DNA of 64,000 bases from Acephala macrosclerotiorum (taxonomy: Eukaryota; Ascomycota; Leotiomycetes; Helotiales; Mollisiaceae), in the NCBI GenBank assembly GCA_014904845.1, contig MU119469.1, forward strand, positions 1-64,000. Direction: 5' to 3'. Every line of letters starts with the position of its first letter. Position 1 is the stretch's first letter. A program made the translations under genes and the position numbers. The notes under the pieces were generated by a model, which was given only the letters and a program-made list of their open reading frames with translations, was not told the origin of the DNA and made no database searches. Below, piece by piece: positions 23,128-36,360 of the stretch.

Positions 23128-24771
23128 CTTGGGTGATTGTGCTTGGGGTTGGGGGGGGGAGGCTTGTGTTGTGTTGATGGACCGCAGAAGAAGAACACCG
23201 AGGAAGAGGCAAAGGCGGAAATTCAGAATAGAGTGTGCGCATAACAAATGTGGCATCTCTATGACTCCGTCTCAATTTTCAAGAGACAATATCTCCGATC
23301 TCTCTCAGTTGGTTTTGAGGTTGAATGCATTGCTTTTCCAGGTCCTTGGTCCTTGGACATCTGGATAGCATTGGTATTTGTGCCTGAGAGGTTCGGCCTT
23401 GGATAGAACGAATATTGTACTGTCGCCAACTATGAAATTGAAGGCGAAACATTGAATCAAATATGTTAGAAGGTGAGAATGATTAGGCTAGGTAGGGAGA
23501 ATATGAATGTTGCACCATCAAAACAATACACCGATCAAACTACTCGTTCGCCGAACCATAATCCTCAAACGCCTTCAGAACTTTGTCCTGCCCCTACTTC
23601 TGGCGTATTGGTTTTACCGCATTCTCCCAGCGAGGCTACTTTGGTAAGAATCTTCATTTTTGTCTCAATCGATAGGCGCGCTCAATATCAAACATCACCT
23701 CGCCCTCCCTCCTCTGGTAAGCGAGACAAGCTTCGGCTTTGAATGTCCCTCCAAAAACACCAGTATAGATTAATTGAGAAAAGTCGTTATCAGTTACAGC
23801 TACTCAGCAAATTGGGTAAGTTCAAATTGCGAAGCAAAGTCGCAACTAACAGATTTCAGATAAGAGAAGTCAACAGGGTTTCTACAACGACCCTGCTCTA
23901 TACTCGAATCGCTAGTCAAAACGCATTAAATTGCGTTAGTATCAAGGTCCCACGCTTGAGTCATTTTGAAGTCGAAACAGCGTTGGCTGCCGAGAGATTT
24001 TTGCCGGTTGATTTCACTTTTTGAACAATTCTTTTGGCCTTTTCTTTTAAGTCTTTCAATCTCCCAGGTGTGCGGGAACTTTCCGACAGGCTGGGCTACC
24101 ATGCTTTATCTGGAATTATACTTTTATTTAACCACCGTTCTCCTGAGACGAAGTGGGCCGAGAAAGTCTAGGGAAGGCCGGGGTATTCGAAGCGGCGTTT
24201 CTTTTTGCTGTCTTTCGAGGAGATCCAAGCGGAAGTAATTCTATGAACTAAAGCACCGAATATAAGTGAAGTATCAAGATAAACAGCAAATGGCAAAAAC
24301 AGATAGATTTACGCTCGCAAAGTCAAGTCAATAAAAATGGGTTCTCATGCGTCTTCACAACGCGGATTTTGATAGCAGGCCAAAAAGGTTCTTGCTCTTT
24401 ACCTTTGAAAATACAAAAGTAAGATCAAGCGGTAGGTTTCTATGTGGTGCATAATAAGCATTAATTGACAGCCATGTAAGTTCCATCAGAGTCAAGTACG
24501 CAGTCCTTTCTGTGGCGAAACGTGCATAGAAGGTCGTGCAGGTAGTGGCCTTACGTTGTCCTCACACTTGATCATTAGGATGCACAATCTCAACGCATCT
24601 AATCAAGCACTCGTATACTGCAAGTACCACTCTCGTGCTTTCTTTGAAAACGGGGAGTCGAAGAGAGCAGGCACGTGATGTGATGCTCTTCAATTTGAGA
24701 TCTCGCGAAGTCTTCTCGCCGAAGTGGGCCAGTACATCGCAATGCAACACCACTGAGGCCAAAATCCTAAA
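23128..24771. other. intergenic, nothing recognised
   Basis: Contains short frames of unknown value on the plus strand (about 23473-24240) with no recognised features, then the promoter region of the ARL2-type GTPase gene. Confidence 0.4.
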
Positions 24772-25557
24772 ATGTTGTCAGTTTTACGAAAAGCGCGGCT
24801 CAAGGACAAGGAGATGAGAATCTTGATGCTGTGAGCAATCTATTCGACATCGGAATTCAGCTAACACAGCAACGCATGACAGTGGCCTTGACAATGCTGG
24901 CAAAACGACTATTGTCAAGAAAATCATGGGCGAAAATGTCAACAGCGTCAGCCCTACCTTAGGATTCATTATCAAGACTATCGATTATGAAGGGTAGGCA
25001 CTCTCTAGCATTTTCTTGGATCATACTAACCGTTCGCAGGTATAAGCTCAATATCTGTATGTCCCTCCTCCACTTACTCTGGTAGCTGCTGATGACCAAA
25101 GGGGATGTCGGCGGCCAGAAGACCTTACGATCGTACTGGAGGAACTATTTCGAAAAGACCGACGCCTTGATATGGGTTGTGGATGCGACTGATCGATTAC
25201 GAATCGAAGACTGTCGGGAAGAACTTCACGGGCTTTTACAAGAAGAGGTTGGATCTGTTCCTCCCCCAATCTTCGCAACTGACCCATCGAGTAGAGGCTA
25301 TCCGGAGCAAGCTTACTGGTGTTCGCGAACAAGACGGACGTGAATGGATGCATGGATGAAGAAGAAATTCGGGTGGTTCGTCGCCCAAGTCGTTGGAAGA
25401 GGGGCTCAGCGCTAACCGCATTCAGGGTCTTCAACTAGATGCCATCAAAACTCACAAATGGCACATTGTTCGGTGCAGCGCTATCACAGGGGCAAACCTT
25501 CAGGAAGGACTCGCATGGGTCGTCCAAGATGCCAAAGCAAGATTATTTCTGTACTGA
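24772..25557 (+). CDS. ARL2: ARL2-type small GTPase (ADP-ribosylation-factor-like)
   Basis: Six exons (24772-24830, 24883-24993, 25040-25056, 25102-25247, 25295-25372, 25426-25557) give 180 residues, close to the usual 184. Exon 3 is only 17 nt, and splicing it with exon 4 rebuilds the switch II motif WDVGGQK. P-loop GLDNAGKT is at about residues 21-28, switch I PTLGF at about 48-52, RSYWRNYFE follows switch II, the guanine-specificity motif is NKTD (usual NKQD) and SAIT replaces SA.TG near the end. It lacks the N-terminal myristoylated Gly2 of ARF proteins, as expected for ARL2. ARL2 acts in tubulin-cofactor and microtubule biology. Splices at introns 5 and 6 are by family alignment. Confidence 0.92.
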
Positions 25558-26020
25558 GTCAAGGCGTGGTGGCTCTTGCAGTGCAGTGAGCTTTTCTGTT
25601 GGGGGAAGCTGACAGGGAAGCGCGTCTGTCCAACACGCGCTGGGGCTTTTAGTGGCATAAACATTGGTGGAGAGAGTTTCGAAGGAGGCACAGAGGCATG
25701 GCGTTAGGGAAAGTGTACTTTTGAGACGGCAACTGAGATGGATGTCTGATCCAGAATCGGTACAAATTGCAGTCATAATGCACTTTTCAAGGTGGGACAA
25801 TAGAGTTGGTCGGAGAAGGGTGACCGTGAAGAAGTCTGCATTGAAACATTCGGGAGGAGTCTAGCGAAAGGTTGGATCCGCGGCGGCATGAACGTCCTCT
25901 TTCATAGAACAATCTACCTTCTGTTCCCTAACCTACCCCGCTGGGCGGAACTTGTGACTCGTCTTGCGCTCGTGCGTGATTATGGTTTGAAGTGTTTTCT
26001 AAGCAATATCCATCGCCAAA
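25558..26020. other. intergenic, short promoter region
   Basis: Separates the ARL2 stop codon from the gelsolin protein start in the same orientation. No element beyond ordinary promoter-like sequence was seen. Confidence 0.4.
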
Positions 26021-29000
26021 ATGTCTGCCAACGACGGGTCTGAGGACGTCAACGATTTTCTGCAGCGCATCAAAGAGCTGGGCGACAAACGAGATCAGGA
26101 AGACGAGGAACGGAACAGGCTTCTAGAAGAAGAGATATTGAAGGGGAGAGCAGAACGACAGGCCCGGAGAGCTGGTAGGTCGTCCCAATGGCAGCACGTT
26201 GCCGCAGTGTGACAGCTCACCTTGCTTTTGGCACCAAGCTGACCATCAGGATAATAGAACGAGCAAGATCCATCTCCCCCACGAAATCGTCTCCTGCCAA
26301 TACGCCCATAGCCGCTCGAATATCTGCGACACAAGCAAACACCTTGTCCCAATCGCCGAAGATGGACATTGGAAGCGGCTCTGAAGCTCAACCAGAAGTG
26401 GGACATGAAGACGCGATGGAGAAGTCGACGGGCAGCTCAACGTCGCCCATGAAGGAAAATATATCTCCGGATGATAGCGGACGCGAAGTCGGCGACCTAG
26501 ATAGCAAACGAGACTCGTCTGCAAAAGTCTCCCCCTCAAGCGCCATGCCCTCGAGAAATTCGACTTTATCCTGGCAACGAAGACCGACCTCACAATCGTC
26601 CGACCACCCTCGAAGTCGTCCTCTTTCAATGGTAGCGACAGAGAACGCTGCGCGGTCACCTCGAAGTACGGCAACACCAGAACCATCTACAAATACCGAA
26701 TCAACACTTTCACGCGAGCAAATTGCACAGTCACTGGCTTCGAAAGACCCCGCGTGGTTTCGTCAGACCGCAGACAGAGGAATAGGCTCCCCAGCATACA
26801 GAAAGAACCAAGTCGAAGACGAAGAAAGATCCGATCACGGATCGAATTCTGCGCGCGTACAAATGCCGGGGATGTCACAAAACGCGCCTGGCGGAGAGAA
26901 GGCAATGGAGGATCCTATCGACCGCTCGTCCTCCCCATCTGGGACCAGCACGTTATCTGGAAGTGGTTCGAGGCAGTCATATCAAGCAAGTCCTAAAATA
27001 TCGAGTGGTTTCGGCTCTCCGATGCCATTGACACCTGCGCAAAGATTTGAACCACCAGCAGACTCAAAGCCAGAGGGTCGTGGTCTAGCAATGTCCCCCA
27101 CGCAAGGGCGAATTTCACCTGAACGACTCGATCGACCTCCATCACCAACGAAAGGCTTGGGTGGATTTGTACAAAGTGCGATGATGAAGAGGTCGGATAG
27201 CGTGAGCAAAAGATGGAGCGTTCAGTCAGCAACGGGCTTGAGCAGGGGTAATTCTGTGGCTAGTCGTGCCAGTGTTGATCTAGGCAATGGCACTTCTCTG
27301 GGCAATATTGTCAATGCAACAGAACCTCGGACAGGCAGTAAGAGTCGAGAAAACTCCCCACATCCACTCTCGCGGCCATCATCAAGTCACAGCAATGCTA
27401 CGCTCACACAGGAACGCCCAGGCACTGCAAATTCCATGAAAAGCACCATGACAACCTCAACGACATCCACGTCAAATGATGTCTTTGTAAAGCCAGCTCT
27501 CCCTGCCTCGCGGACACGGACACCGACTGGATTCGGAGCAGGTCAGCAAGACGACCCCGAGGCGACACCAAAGCGACCAGAAACCCCACCACCTTCAAGT
27601 CCCTCGAAGACCATGGATCCTAGAAGATGGAGCCCGACGAAATCGAGTTGGCTTGAGAGTGCTCTGAATAAGCCAGAATCCCCGAAGCCCAAGGCCGCAA
27701 CACCGGTACCACAACAACCTGCCTGGATGAAGCAAAAAGGCAGTGCCGATCTCCTTCGAAGCCCCACATCCGCATCAAAGCATGAAGTTAGCATCGGTGG
27801 TCTCATGAGATCTCCACCACCTGGAGGATTGATGAAACAACAGAGTCTGGGAGCCATTTCTACTGGCTTCAGTCCAATGTCTAAGAATGTTTTCGAGAAC
27901 AAGGTCTCTCATGAAAATAAAGGTTCATCCAAGCCCAGCGAGTCTTCTGCTTCAACGACCTCAACGAGTACGCCTCTTTCAAAATCCTCTCCCGTGGCCG
28001 GTAAAGTGAGGCCCGAAACTCCACCAAAGAAAGATTTCAGAGCAAATTTGAAACCTCGCGAGGTCCCGTCTGACGGCAATAACTCGAATGAGCCCGAATT
28101 CAAGAATGTTTTTGGTCAACTGAAGCGTACGAAGACACAGAATTACGTTGCACCGGATGAGCTCAAGGATAATATCACCCGAGGCAAAGCTGCATTGAAC
28201 ATCACTGGTGGACCCAAAAAGACCGAACGCAAAGATGAGTTTAAGGAAGCCATCCTCAAGAAGAAGGAAGATTTCAAGAAGGCACAAATAGAAGGCAAGG
28301 GCATCACGAGATCTACAAGTGGGGGAGTCCAAGAGTCGCCCGTACCAGAAGCTTTGGCCAAAAGACAAGCATTGGGGAGATCTGGTTCCAACGCTTCTGA
28401 ATTGAGTGCCCAGGACTCATCTTCACGACCTCAATCATTTTCAAACTCACCAAAATCCACTTTGACGAAGGAAGTCAGTGCGTCTGGTCGTCTTCAAGCA
28501 AAGGAGCCTGCCGTGGGGAAATTGGCAGGAAGATTGAATCCTGGTCTGGCTGGCTTACTGGCTTGCGGACCACCATCAATGGCGAGCGATACCTCACGGT
28601 CCTCAAGTCCAGCTCAATCTCAACGCACCGCAAGTCTAAGCACATCTACGACAGACCCGGTAGAACCTGGACCACAGCTTACATATATGACAAAGGGTCG
28701 TGCTCGTGGGCCTCGGAGAAAGGCTCCATCGACTACGCCAGCAGCCACTACTCTAATACCTGCAGCTTCAAAGCCCGTTGAGTCGAATTTACCGTCTCTG
28801 GGTGCCAGAGAAGAAATCGCCACGAAAGAGCCGAAGCTAGAATCAGCACCAGTACTAGAGTCTCCCAGAAAGCGGGCCCTCACTTTAATACAAACAAAAG
28901 TTGCTGATGCAGCTCCGTCATCTCCATCAAAAGCCGATATTGAAGGTTCTGGGTCGCAACCATCATCTCCACGCAAGCTAGATATGAAGCGACGATCGCA

Positions 29001-30945
29001 ATTCCTACAAGAAGCCCCGAAGGCTGCTATTGTACCATCGCAGTTGGAAGCCCCCAAGCCATTGTCCCCTACGAAAGCTAATTCCTCCGAGATAATTATA
29101 AAGTCCCAGGATCCCCCTGAAGTCAAAGCTGCGCCAGCCACAAAGCCCAAACCAAGCACTCCACAAAAGCCTTCTACTTCCTTCTCCAAGCCCTCTGACG
29201 AATCGCCAAAGCCAGCAGTTGACTCTCCCGAGACAGCAACACTCCGACCTGCACCGCTGTCATTGTCGAAGCCGGCAATTGCAAACCAAACCCTTTCTAC
29301 GTTCAACGGACCTCAAACCAGCAGCCGCGAAAGCCCCGTCGAGAGTGCTACATCAGCTCAATCTCCCGTTGTCTCTGTCAAGAATGCTGCTGCTCAGTGG
29401 AGTCGACCTTCGCCAACGAAAGCAACGTCGGACCCACCCCGTGTCAGATCTCCGATCAAATTGCCTACCCAAGCTGATGAGAACGCAGCCATGGTGGGAG
29501 CGGGGTTGAGATCGGCTAGTCCAGACAAGCCAAAGGAGTCAGCTGGGTCAGGAACTCCAAGATTCAAGGCTGCTCCTTTAGTACGACCTCTACCTACGCC
29601 ACCAACAAAGGGTCCATTGTCCCCGCCGTCCAGTGCAGGTCTTGGCCCTCCACAATCTCCGACGAAATTTGGCAACAGTTCTGTACCTCAAACATCGGAA
29701 GCGTCTAACATGATTGGTGCATTCTTTGTGGGGTCGAAGACAGGTACACCAGAGTTCAAGGTCGATACAGCAACACTACTTTCCACACGGCCTGATCAGG
29801 GCACCGACGTTAGGACTTTGAGATCAAGCTTATTTCGATTGTCTAGTGATGGAAAGAAGCAAGTCGTTCCTAGTCACCAGGAGAGAATCTTGTTCGAGGG
29901 AAACCTTTATCTTTGCACGCATACATTTGGAAATCCTGCTGGGAAGCGAGTAACAGAGGTCTACTTCTGGGTTGGAGATGAAGTCTCAAGCTCTACAGTT
30001 GAGGATGCAGAGATCTTTGCCCGAAGAGAAGCCAAGTCTGTTGGGGGGGACCTCATTACACTTCGGCAAGGGAAGGAAAGTCCGGAATTCTTCCATGCTT
30101 TGGGTGGGATCATAATCACCCGCAGGGGCTCATCGAACAAGTATGATTCTTTGGCTCCCCATATTCTTTGTGGGCGCAAGCATTTTGGTCAAATCGCTTT
30201 CGATGAAGTCGACTTCGCCCCTGATAGCTTATGCTCTGGGTTCCCTTATCTTATTTCGACGCAATCCGGTAAATCGTATTTGTGGAAAGGCAAGGGCAGT
30301 GGCATCGAGGAACTCTCTTGTGCTAGACTTATTGGCATGGATTTCGGCCTGACGGGTGAGATTGAAGAGATTGAGGATGGCAATGAACCTGCGTCCTTCC
30401 TACAGATTTTCGGAAGCGGAGCCCAAATTCCCAAGTCTGCCGATCACTGGAAGTTGAAGTCCAATTACAATAAGTACTGCGTACGGCTTTTCAGAGCGGA
30501 CTCCGACGCCAAGCAACAGGTGATTAATGATAAGGATGTCCTCAAACAATGGAACAAACTAACAAGAACACAGGTTACTGAAATTAGCCCATTCTGCTGG
30601 CAAGACCTTGATGCAAGGAAGATCTATATTTTAGACGCCTTCTTTGAGATTTATATCATCGTTGGCTCGGCCGCTCAGTCTCAATACGCCTCTTTCCAGA
30701 ATGCTCTTATGTTCGCCCAGGAGTTCGGTATTCTCGCTGCGGGTATGGAAGATCGCCCATATGTCCCTGTAACAACAGTTGTACTTGAAGGAGTTCCGAA
30801 GGATATGAAGAGTGTATTCCGGAAATGGGTTCCAGGACGTGCTCCTACTCTGCACAAACCCATGTCGCCAACTGGAGGTTTGCAGCGAATGAAGAGTTTG
30901 AGGGTTATGCCGCTCACAGCTGCTTTGGAGGCGACTCGTCGTTAG
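26021..30945 (+). CDS. DUF4045 and gelsolin-repeat protein (villin-like actin-binding candidate)
   Basis: Two exons, 26021-26174 and 26258-30945, give 1613 residues; the 83-nt intron uses an ATAATAG acceptor that keeps the frame (ARRAERARSISPTK). Residues 1-50 are a charged helix (DVNDFLQRIKELG). Residues 50-1220 are a long Ser/Pro/Thr-rich disordered region with repeated SP/TP and RSxSP sites, of the DUF4045 kind, ideal for phosphorylation. Residues 1230-1585 hold three gelsolin-like repeats: one around LYLCTHTFGNPAGKRVTEVYFWVGDE, one around GFPYLISTQSGKSYLWKGKGS and one around CWQDLDARKIYILDAFFEIYI. This architecture is a known filamentous-fungal form. Actin severing or capping, likely at the cortex or hyphal tip, is inferred from the repeats. 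Confidence 0.9.
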
Positions 30946-31793
30946 GAGAAGCGATATGTATGATGAGAGACGAGGCGATGAGCATACGCATGATTGGATT
31001 GTATGCTGTGCTATGTTGATGCTTGTGTAATTCGCTTGTACATAATAGGGTTGAGCAGCCCCGGTAAGCAGGTTGTCCTGAGGAGACGCCTGATTGGGCA
31101 TCAACCATAATGAAGTTATTGATCACTCAATTTGACGACATGGAGCTGCCCATTTTGAAGTGGGAGCGGCAATGTATTAAGAGAGGAGTGCGTAGTGAGT
31201 TGTGGAACGTGTCAGACCGATGACCGCCTGAGCAAAAATAATGAGTCGACGAGCATCCGAGCCCAGATGTTCGAAAATCAACCGTATGCTCGGAAGATAA
31301 TCTCCTTACACTACGTTCTAACATCGGGACATGATGATAAATTTATATCTTGGTCCACTTGGTATTGGCTTATCTAAGATGCCCCTGATTCGCCGGCTCG
31401 TGTACTTTGCACCTCAGGTCTCATTGGCTCCACTAGCTTGAACTATCATCTCGATTCCTCTCTCAAATTAACAGTGCGGTCGTCAAGACCCACTATTAGA
31501 TACTCTAGCTCGCTGTTCCTCCTCCACCAAGAGGAAGCTCAGCCTTGTCCGTTGACACAGCCCGATACGCATCTTTTCTGCAAGGGCGTGAAATTTAAGG
31601 TTAAGCCGTAACTTGATGTTGACGGCATTCGCGTTATGAAGGCTGCGCCGCAGCGATCCAGACTATTAATGTAAGCCTCGGAATGCTCGTAAATTAACAT
31701 CCTCTCCATCTTCCTTTTTCACTGCTCTCTATATTCAATGCTTCTCTTTCCTATGGGTGATTGCCAGAGGTGACGACGGATAAGGACTGCATC
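30946..31793. other. intergenic, nothing recognised
   Basis: Downstream of the gelsolin protein gene and upstream of the Zn2Cys6 factor. No family-like coding frame, repeat or RNA gene seen. Confidence 0.45.
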
Positions 31794-33778
31794 ATGATCG
31801 CAGAGCCGGTAAGGAAGCGGAGGCAGTGTGGTCCTAAGACTAGGACGGGATGTCAGACGTGCAAGTAAGCAATTAAGCAATTAACCCCGCGGTTGAGATA
31901 CACCTACTTACCCCCTGATAGAATTCGCAGAGTCAAATGCGATGAGGCAAAACCCAGCTGCAAGCGGTGTACGAGCACCGGACGAAAATGCGATGGCTAC
32001 GCCCAAGACCTGTCAATACCAAGTCCAGACAACAAAGATTACGGTGCGATCATACAGCGAATAGCTACACATATGCCAGGGACGACGCAAGAGAAACGAG
32101 GCTTTCAATACTTCGTCACTTCAACGTCGGAGGAGCTATCGGGATTTTTCACCAGCTCGTTTTGGGAACATCTTATACTCCAAGCTAGCTCTACGGACCC
32201 TTCTCTCCGGCATGCCGTGGTAGCAATTGGCTCCTTACACGAAGAATTTGCACACAATCGATTTAGCTATGATGTGGAAACAGAGAGCAAGGGGCAGGCC
32301 TTTGCGACATCTCAATATACCAAAGCCATTGGACACCTTCGAAAATCACTTCTGAGCGGAAAGCAAGCACCAATGACAGCATTGATGTCCTGTATTCTCT
32401 TCGCCTGCTTCGATTCTCTGCGAGGATACTTCGATAATGCAATGATACATTTACAGAGCGGGTTGAAGATCCTCCGGGATTACAAGGCAAGGTCACCAGA
32501 AGATACCCATATGCTGGATACGCACATAACGCCTCTTTTTATGCGACTTAGCATCCAAGCCATCTTATATATAGATACGAGAAGTACTCCAGAACGCAGG
32601 GACCTAGTTAATGAGTTAGCAGAGATATCTGCTATGGAGACATCCGTACCAGAAGAGTTCGAATCGTTGGAAGAAGCAAGGAAACATATGAATCAATCAG
32701 CAAATGGTCTTTTCAGGATGTTTTATATGTGTGAACGTCAGTCACCCTTTCTTTCCCAAGAGTGTATAATGGCTAACAAAACACAGCTCAGAAACCAATG
32801 GACGACCAGCCTCCGGAAGCTAAGAAAATGGCTCTTCGATACATAAGGCAAATCAACACTTGGAATCGCTCCTTCGAAAAGTTTATGGCGGCAAAGTCCC
32901 ACAATTTTAACAGCAAGCAGTTGCGCGGCGCCGCACTTCTTAAAATCCATCACCTAATCTCAACCGTGATGGCTGATGTTACACCAGACGAAACGGATAC
33001 AAGATGCATCGCTGAAGCAGTGAATGACCGCAACAAGTTTCGTCGTTATGAAAGCGATTTCCGGATAGTGGTTAACCTAGCAAGGTCTTTAATCGTGGCT
33101 GCTGAACAGGACGCGATAGCGGGAAAGCGTCCCCTCACTTTCTCAACAGATCTGGGATTGGTGGGACCATTATATTATGTGTGTATTCGATGTACAGAGC
33201 CGACGGTCAAGATGCAATCTCTAGAACTTCTTCTACGAATGCCAAGGAGAGAAGGGATGTGGGATAGTGAGTCGGCCGTCAAGATGATCAGGGAGTATTG
33301 GGAGATTGAGAGGCGGCATGATGAACTGCAGAAAGTCGCACCTGGATCCGGAGAACCGCTAGCGCCAATTCCACTGTCTGAGATTGTGGATCTAGTGTTT
33401 GGTGATGGGATGAGATGGGAATGGAAATGGAAATATCCCCTGAGTATGATGCCTGTGACGCTGAAATTGAATGATGGAAGCGATCTCGTTAGCACATTCT
33501 CGGACGATTGGAAGGATTTACTCGAAGATCAGAGTTGGTTCACTGAGGGTTTTACGATGGGCACTGAAACCCCTTTTGGAATGGAGGATTTGATGGGAAC
33601 CCCGAGTACATTTGGGACGGACAGTTCTTTCCGAAGGGAAAGTACATTTGAAATGGAAAGTACGCCTAGGCTGGAAAGCGAATCGAGTGCCTCACCCGGT
33701 ACATCGGACTTGACGCAATGGGTCATCCCTACGACCTTGCCGGATACCGCGAGCGATTCTGGAATGCCTGGATTATGA
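31794..33778 (+). CDS. Zn2Cys6 (Gal4-type) transcription factor
   Basis: Three exons (31794-31864, 31922-32736, 32787-33778) give 625 residues. The first intron lies inside the DNA-binding domain; splicing gives the full zinc cluster at about residues 20-50 (CQTCKIRRVKCDE, then CKRC, then KCDGY), with a basic N-terminal KRRQCGPKTRTG. The middle region (about 80-330) resembles the fungal-specific regulatory domain (DUF3468 type, ASSTDPSLRHAVVAIGSLH). The C-terminus is Ser/Thr-rich with short PF/TF.ME repeats. It lies 0.5 kb from the 3' end of a TRI12-like transporter gene and leads a run of transport and oxygenase genes, so a local regulatory role is a reasonable guess. Targets are unknown. 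Confidence 0.92.
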
Positions 33779-34252
33779 TACCTACGTTTGGCGTTCGGAA
33801 CGGGACCTGATTTTGGAAAAAGATAGGGCGTATATGCAATGCCTATTGTTGCGGAAGCCTGGAAAACACATTTGGTCACGGATGTTGGATCTACGAATTT
33901 TCGACTATTATGTTTACTCGCATCTGGTACGACCTATAAATGAGGAACTTTGCCACCATACTCATTGTTCCTCTTGTGATGGGGCGTTGCAATTTTTGAT
34001 CGCCAGCGCCTTCCCACTTTAAGTATCTAATAGTTCTCAAAGTTCACTCACACCCTCTCTAATGGGGTATTCTTCTCTCATTCTTAATCTCAAACCGGGA
34101 TAGTCCTCATCTTCCTTCTTTCTCACAGACATTCGGTTTCCTCAATAGAGTGTCACATTTAAATCTGTCCTTGGCAAACCACTTTACTGAATTTTTCACC
34201 TGCCTCTCTACCTCAGATCTCGATACGCATACGCTCACTTCTCTCTCAACAC
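33779..34252. other. intergenic between convergent genes
   Basis: Convergent 3' flanks of the transcription factor and the TRI12-like MFS gene. Pyrimidine-rich on the right; no discrete element. Confidence 0.4.
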
Positions 34253-36360
34253 TCAAACAACAGCCTTTTCAACCGGCTCGTCCTTCTCAACCGTCGCCTC
34301 AACATGCTCAGTCATCAACTCCTTGACCCCCTTCAAAAAGAAAATGGCCACCAAAGCCAACACTACGAACGGAATAATACTCGACCAAGCCAATCTATAC
34401 GCTGCCGCATAACTCTCCTGACTAGCATGCGTCGCGGCCCCAATAATCGCATTATTTATCCCAGGCACGTCGGCGAAACCTGTTCCGGCGGAAAAAGCTG
34501 TCAGAAGAGCGGGAACAGAGGAGGAAGGGAGACCGGCTTTCGTTGCGGCGGAGGAGACGGAGGATGCGTAGGTTGATGAGATCTTGGAGTTGATTATTGT
34601 GTCTAGGACGGCAGAACCGAAGGCACCGCCGAGGGCGCGGGCGGAGAATGCGAGGCCAGTTGCTGTTGAAAGGTAGGCGTGGGGAGCTGTGAATTGGACG
34701 AGGGCTACGAGGAGGGTGAGGGGTCTGGATTGGCTGATTCCAGAGATGACATTGAAGCCGATTTGAGCGTTTTTCATGCTTGGTTTGATGTTGGCGTAGC
34801 AAATGGTTCTGTTTGACTCAGCAGGCTGTTGCTAATAAGGAAAATGTTGTGAGTGACTTACACGACCAGGAACAAGGTGAAGGTAATGAGAAGAGGCGAC
34901 TTGAGATCCTTCTTCCAGGTCGAGTAAAGTCTATCAACGTTAGCTAGGCGTAAGTATTCAATCCGTCGAAAACATACGTGATTGGAATTGACGCAAACAT
35001 AGAGATCAAAGTGTACGAGAGCTGCCTGATCGAGATTTTCCAGGAATTGGTCTCAAAGCCAAGGTTCAGAACAATCAATGGTGTCACGCTGTTGACAGCA
35101 CTGTAGAAGATCCAGCCTTCGACGGCAAATGCGAAGACCGAGAGTCCAAAGTTCGGTCCGTTCTTGAAGAAAATATGAGCGACAAGTCCATCTTCTCTTC
35201 CTTTCCATTCTGCCAAAGGTCAGTCACTGTGTCCAATTTGGTTGTGCTTCATGCTTACCATGAACAGTAAATCCAACCAAAGCTACAAGACCAACAGTCA
35301 AAGGAGCCACAACATGAGCATCATGCCATTTGTAAACCCCACCAGCCCAGTCCAAGCCCAAGAGCATCAAAGTCGCAGAGACTATGAAGAGGAGGGAACC
35401 AATAGGGTCACAAGCCCAAACCACTTTCTTCCAAGACATCCTGGGAAAATCGGACTCTTTCTTTGGATGATAGAAGAAGAACAGACCGAGGACTGTGGCT
35501 GCGAAGAATCCAGCCTGAATCCAAAAGATGATGCGCCAGCCTCCGGGATTGGAATTCGTTGCTGCTCCTGCGCCGAGACTTCCGACTCTGATGACCGAAG
35601 TGAGCAATTGTGTCGCTTGGAGATTCGTTTGAACTTACACTCCACCAACCGCACCACCGAGGAATGCAAAGCCATTCGCAAGGGCACGATACTTCAAAGG
35701 CAAGACTTCAGATGGGATAGCCTGCACAATCGAGATCGTGGACAGGGTACAGCCAACCAGGATTCCACCTCCTATGAGCATGGTCATGGAGGTAGCTTTC
35801 GCTGAAACGATTGCACCGATGAACGATATGGCGGCTGGAGCTATCGCCAACCACTTTCTGTCCAGAACATCGGAGAGACGACCAACAATCGGCGACAGTA
35901 CACTTTGCATTAACAGAGGTCCCTAGGAAGTTATTAGACCTGAGTTTGTAGGGGGAAGAAAGATAGATACTTGAATGATCCAGCCTGCAATTGCGGCGTC
36001 ACCTAGATCTCGGATGATAAATCCTATCACCGAACCGGCAGCAACCACGACGAAAACTTGTGCTATAATGCTGTATCAAAAGTCAGATTCCTGTTCTGGG
36101 CAATCTCTAGAGGAGCATCACTTACGCATAGCATGTCACGCTACATCTTGTGTTAGCGAGGATCAAATAGGGTTCGAAGAACAGCGGAAGACGTACAAAA
36201 CTACCATCCAAGACCTCCATGTTAGATTGATGTGGTGGTCGTCCCTGTATGAGTCGACTTTGACCACTGGCTCAGCCGTTATCTGCTCAATCTGAGATAC
36301 ATTTTGACTTTCGTCGATCTTCGAGGCGATTTCCATTTTGTTATCACTTGGGTTCGCCAT
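34253..36360 (-). CDS. MFS transporter, TRI12-like (DHA2) efflux family
   Basis: Eight exons (36360-36197, 36140-36126, 36070-35971, 35922-35639, 35587-35259, 35209-34978, 34930-34862, 34808-34253) give 582 residues. Exon 2 is a 15-nt microexon (VTCYA). About 14 hydrophobic helices are predicted. Typical features: GRLSDVLDRKW loop between helices 2 and 3, IPSEVLPLKYRALANG in the position of motif C, FLGGAVGGVVG, and the FSARALGGAFGSAVLDTI segment near the end. The fit is with the fungal trichothecene efflux pump/siderophore-transporter group, probably at the plasma membrane. An in-frame Met seven codons upstream (36381) is possible; I chose AACATGG for context. Substrate unknown. Confidence 0.9.
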
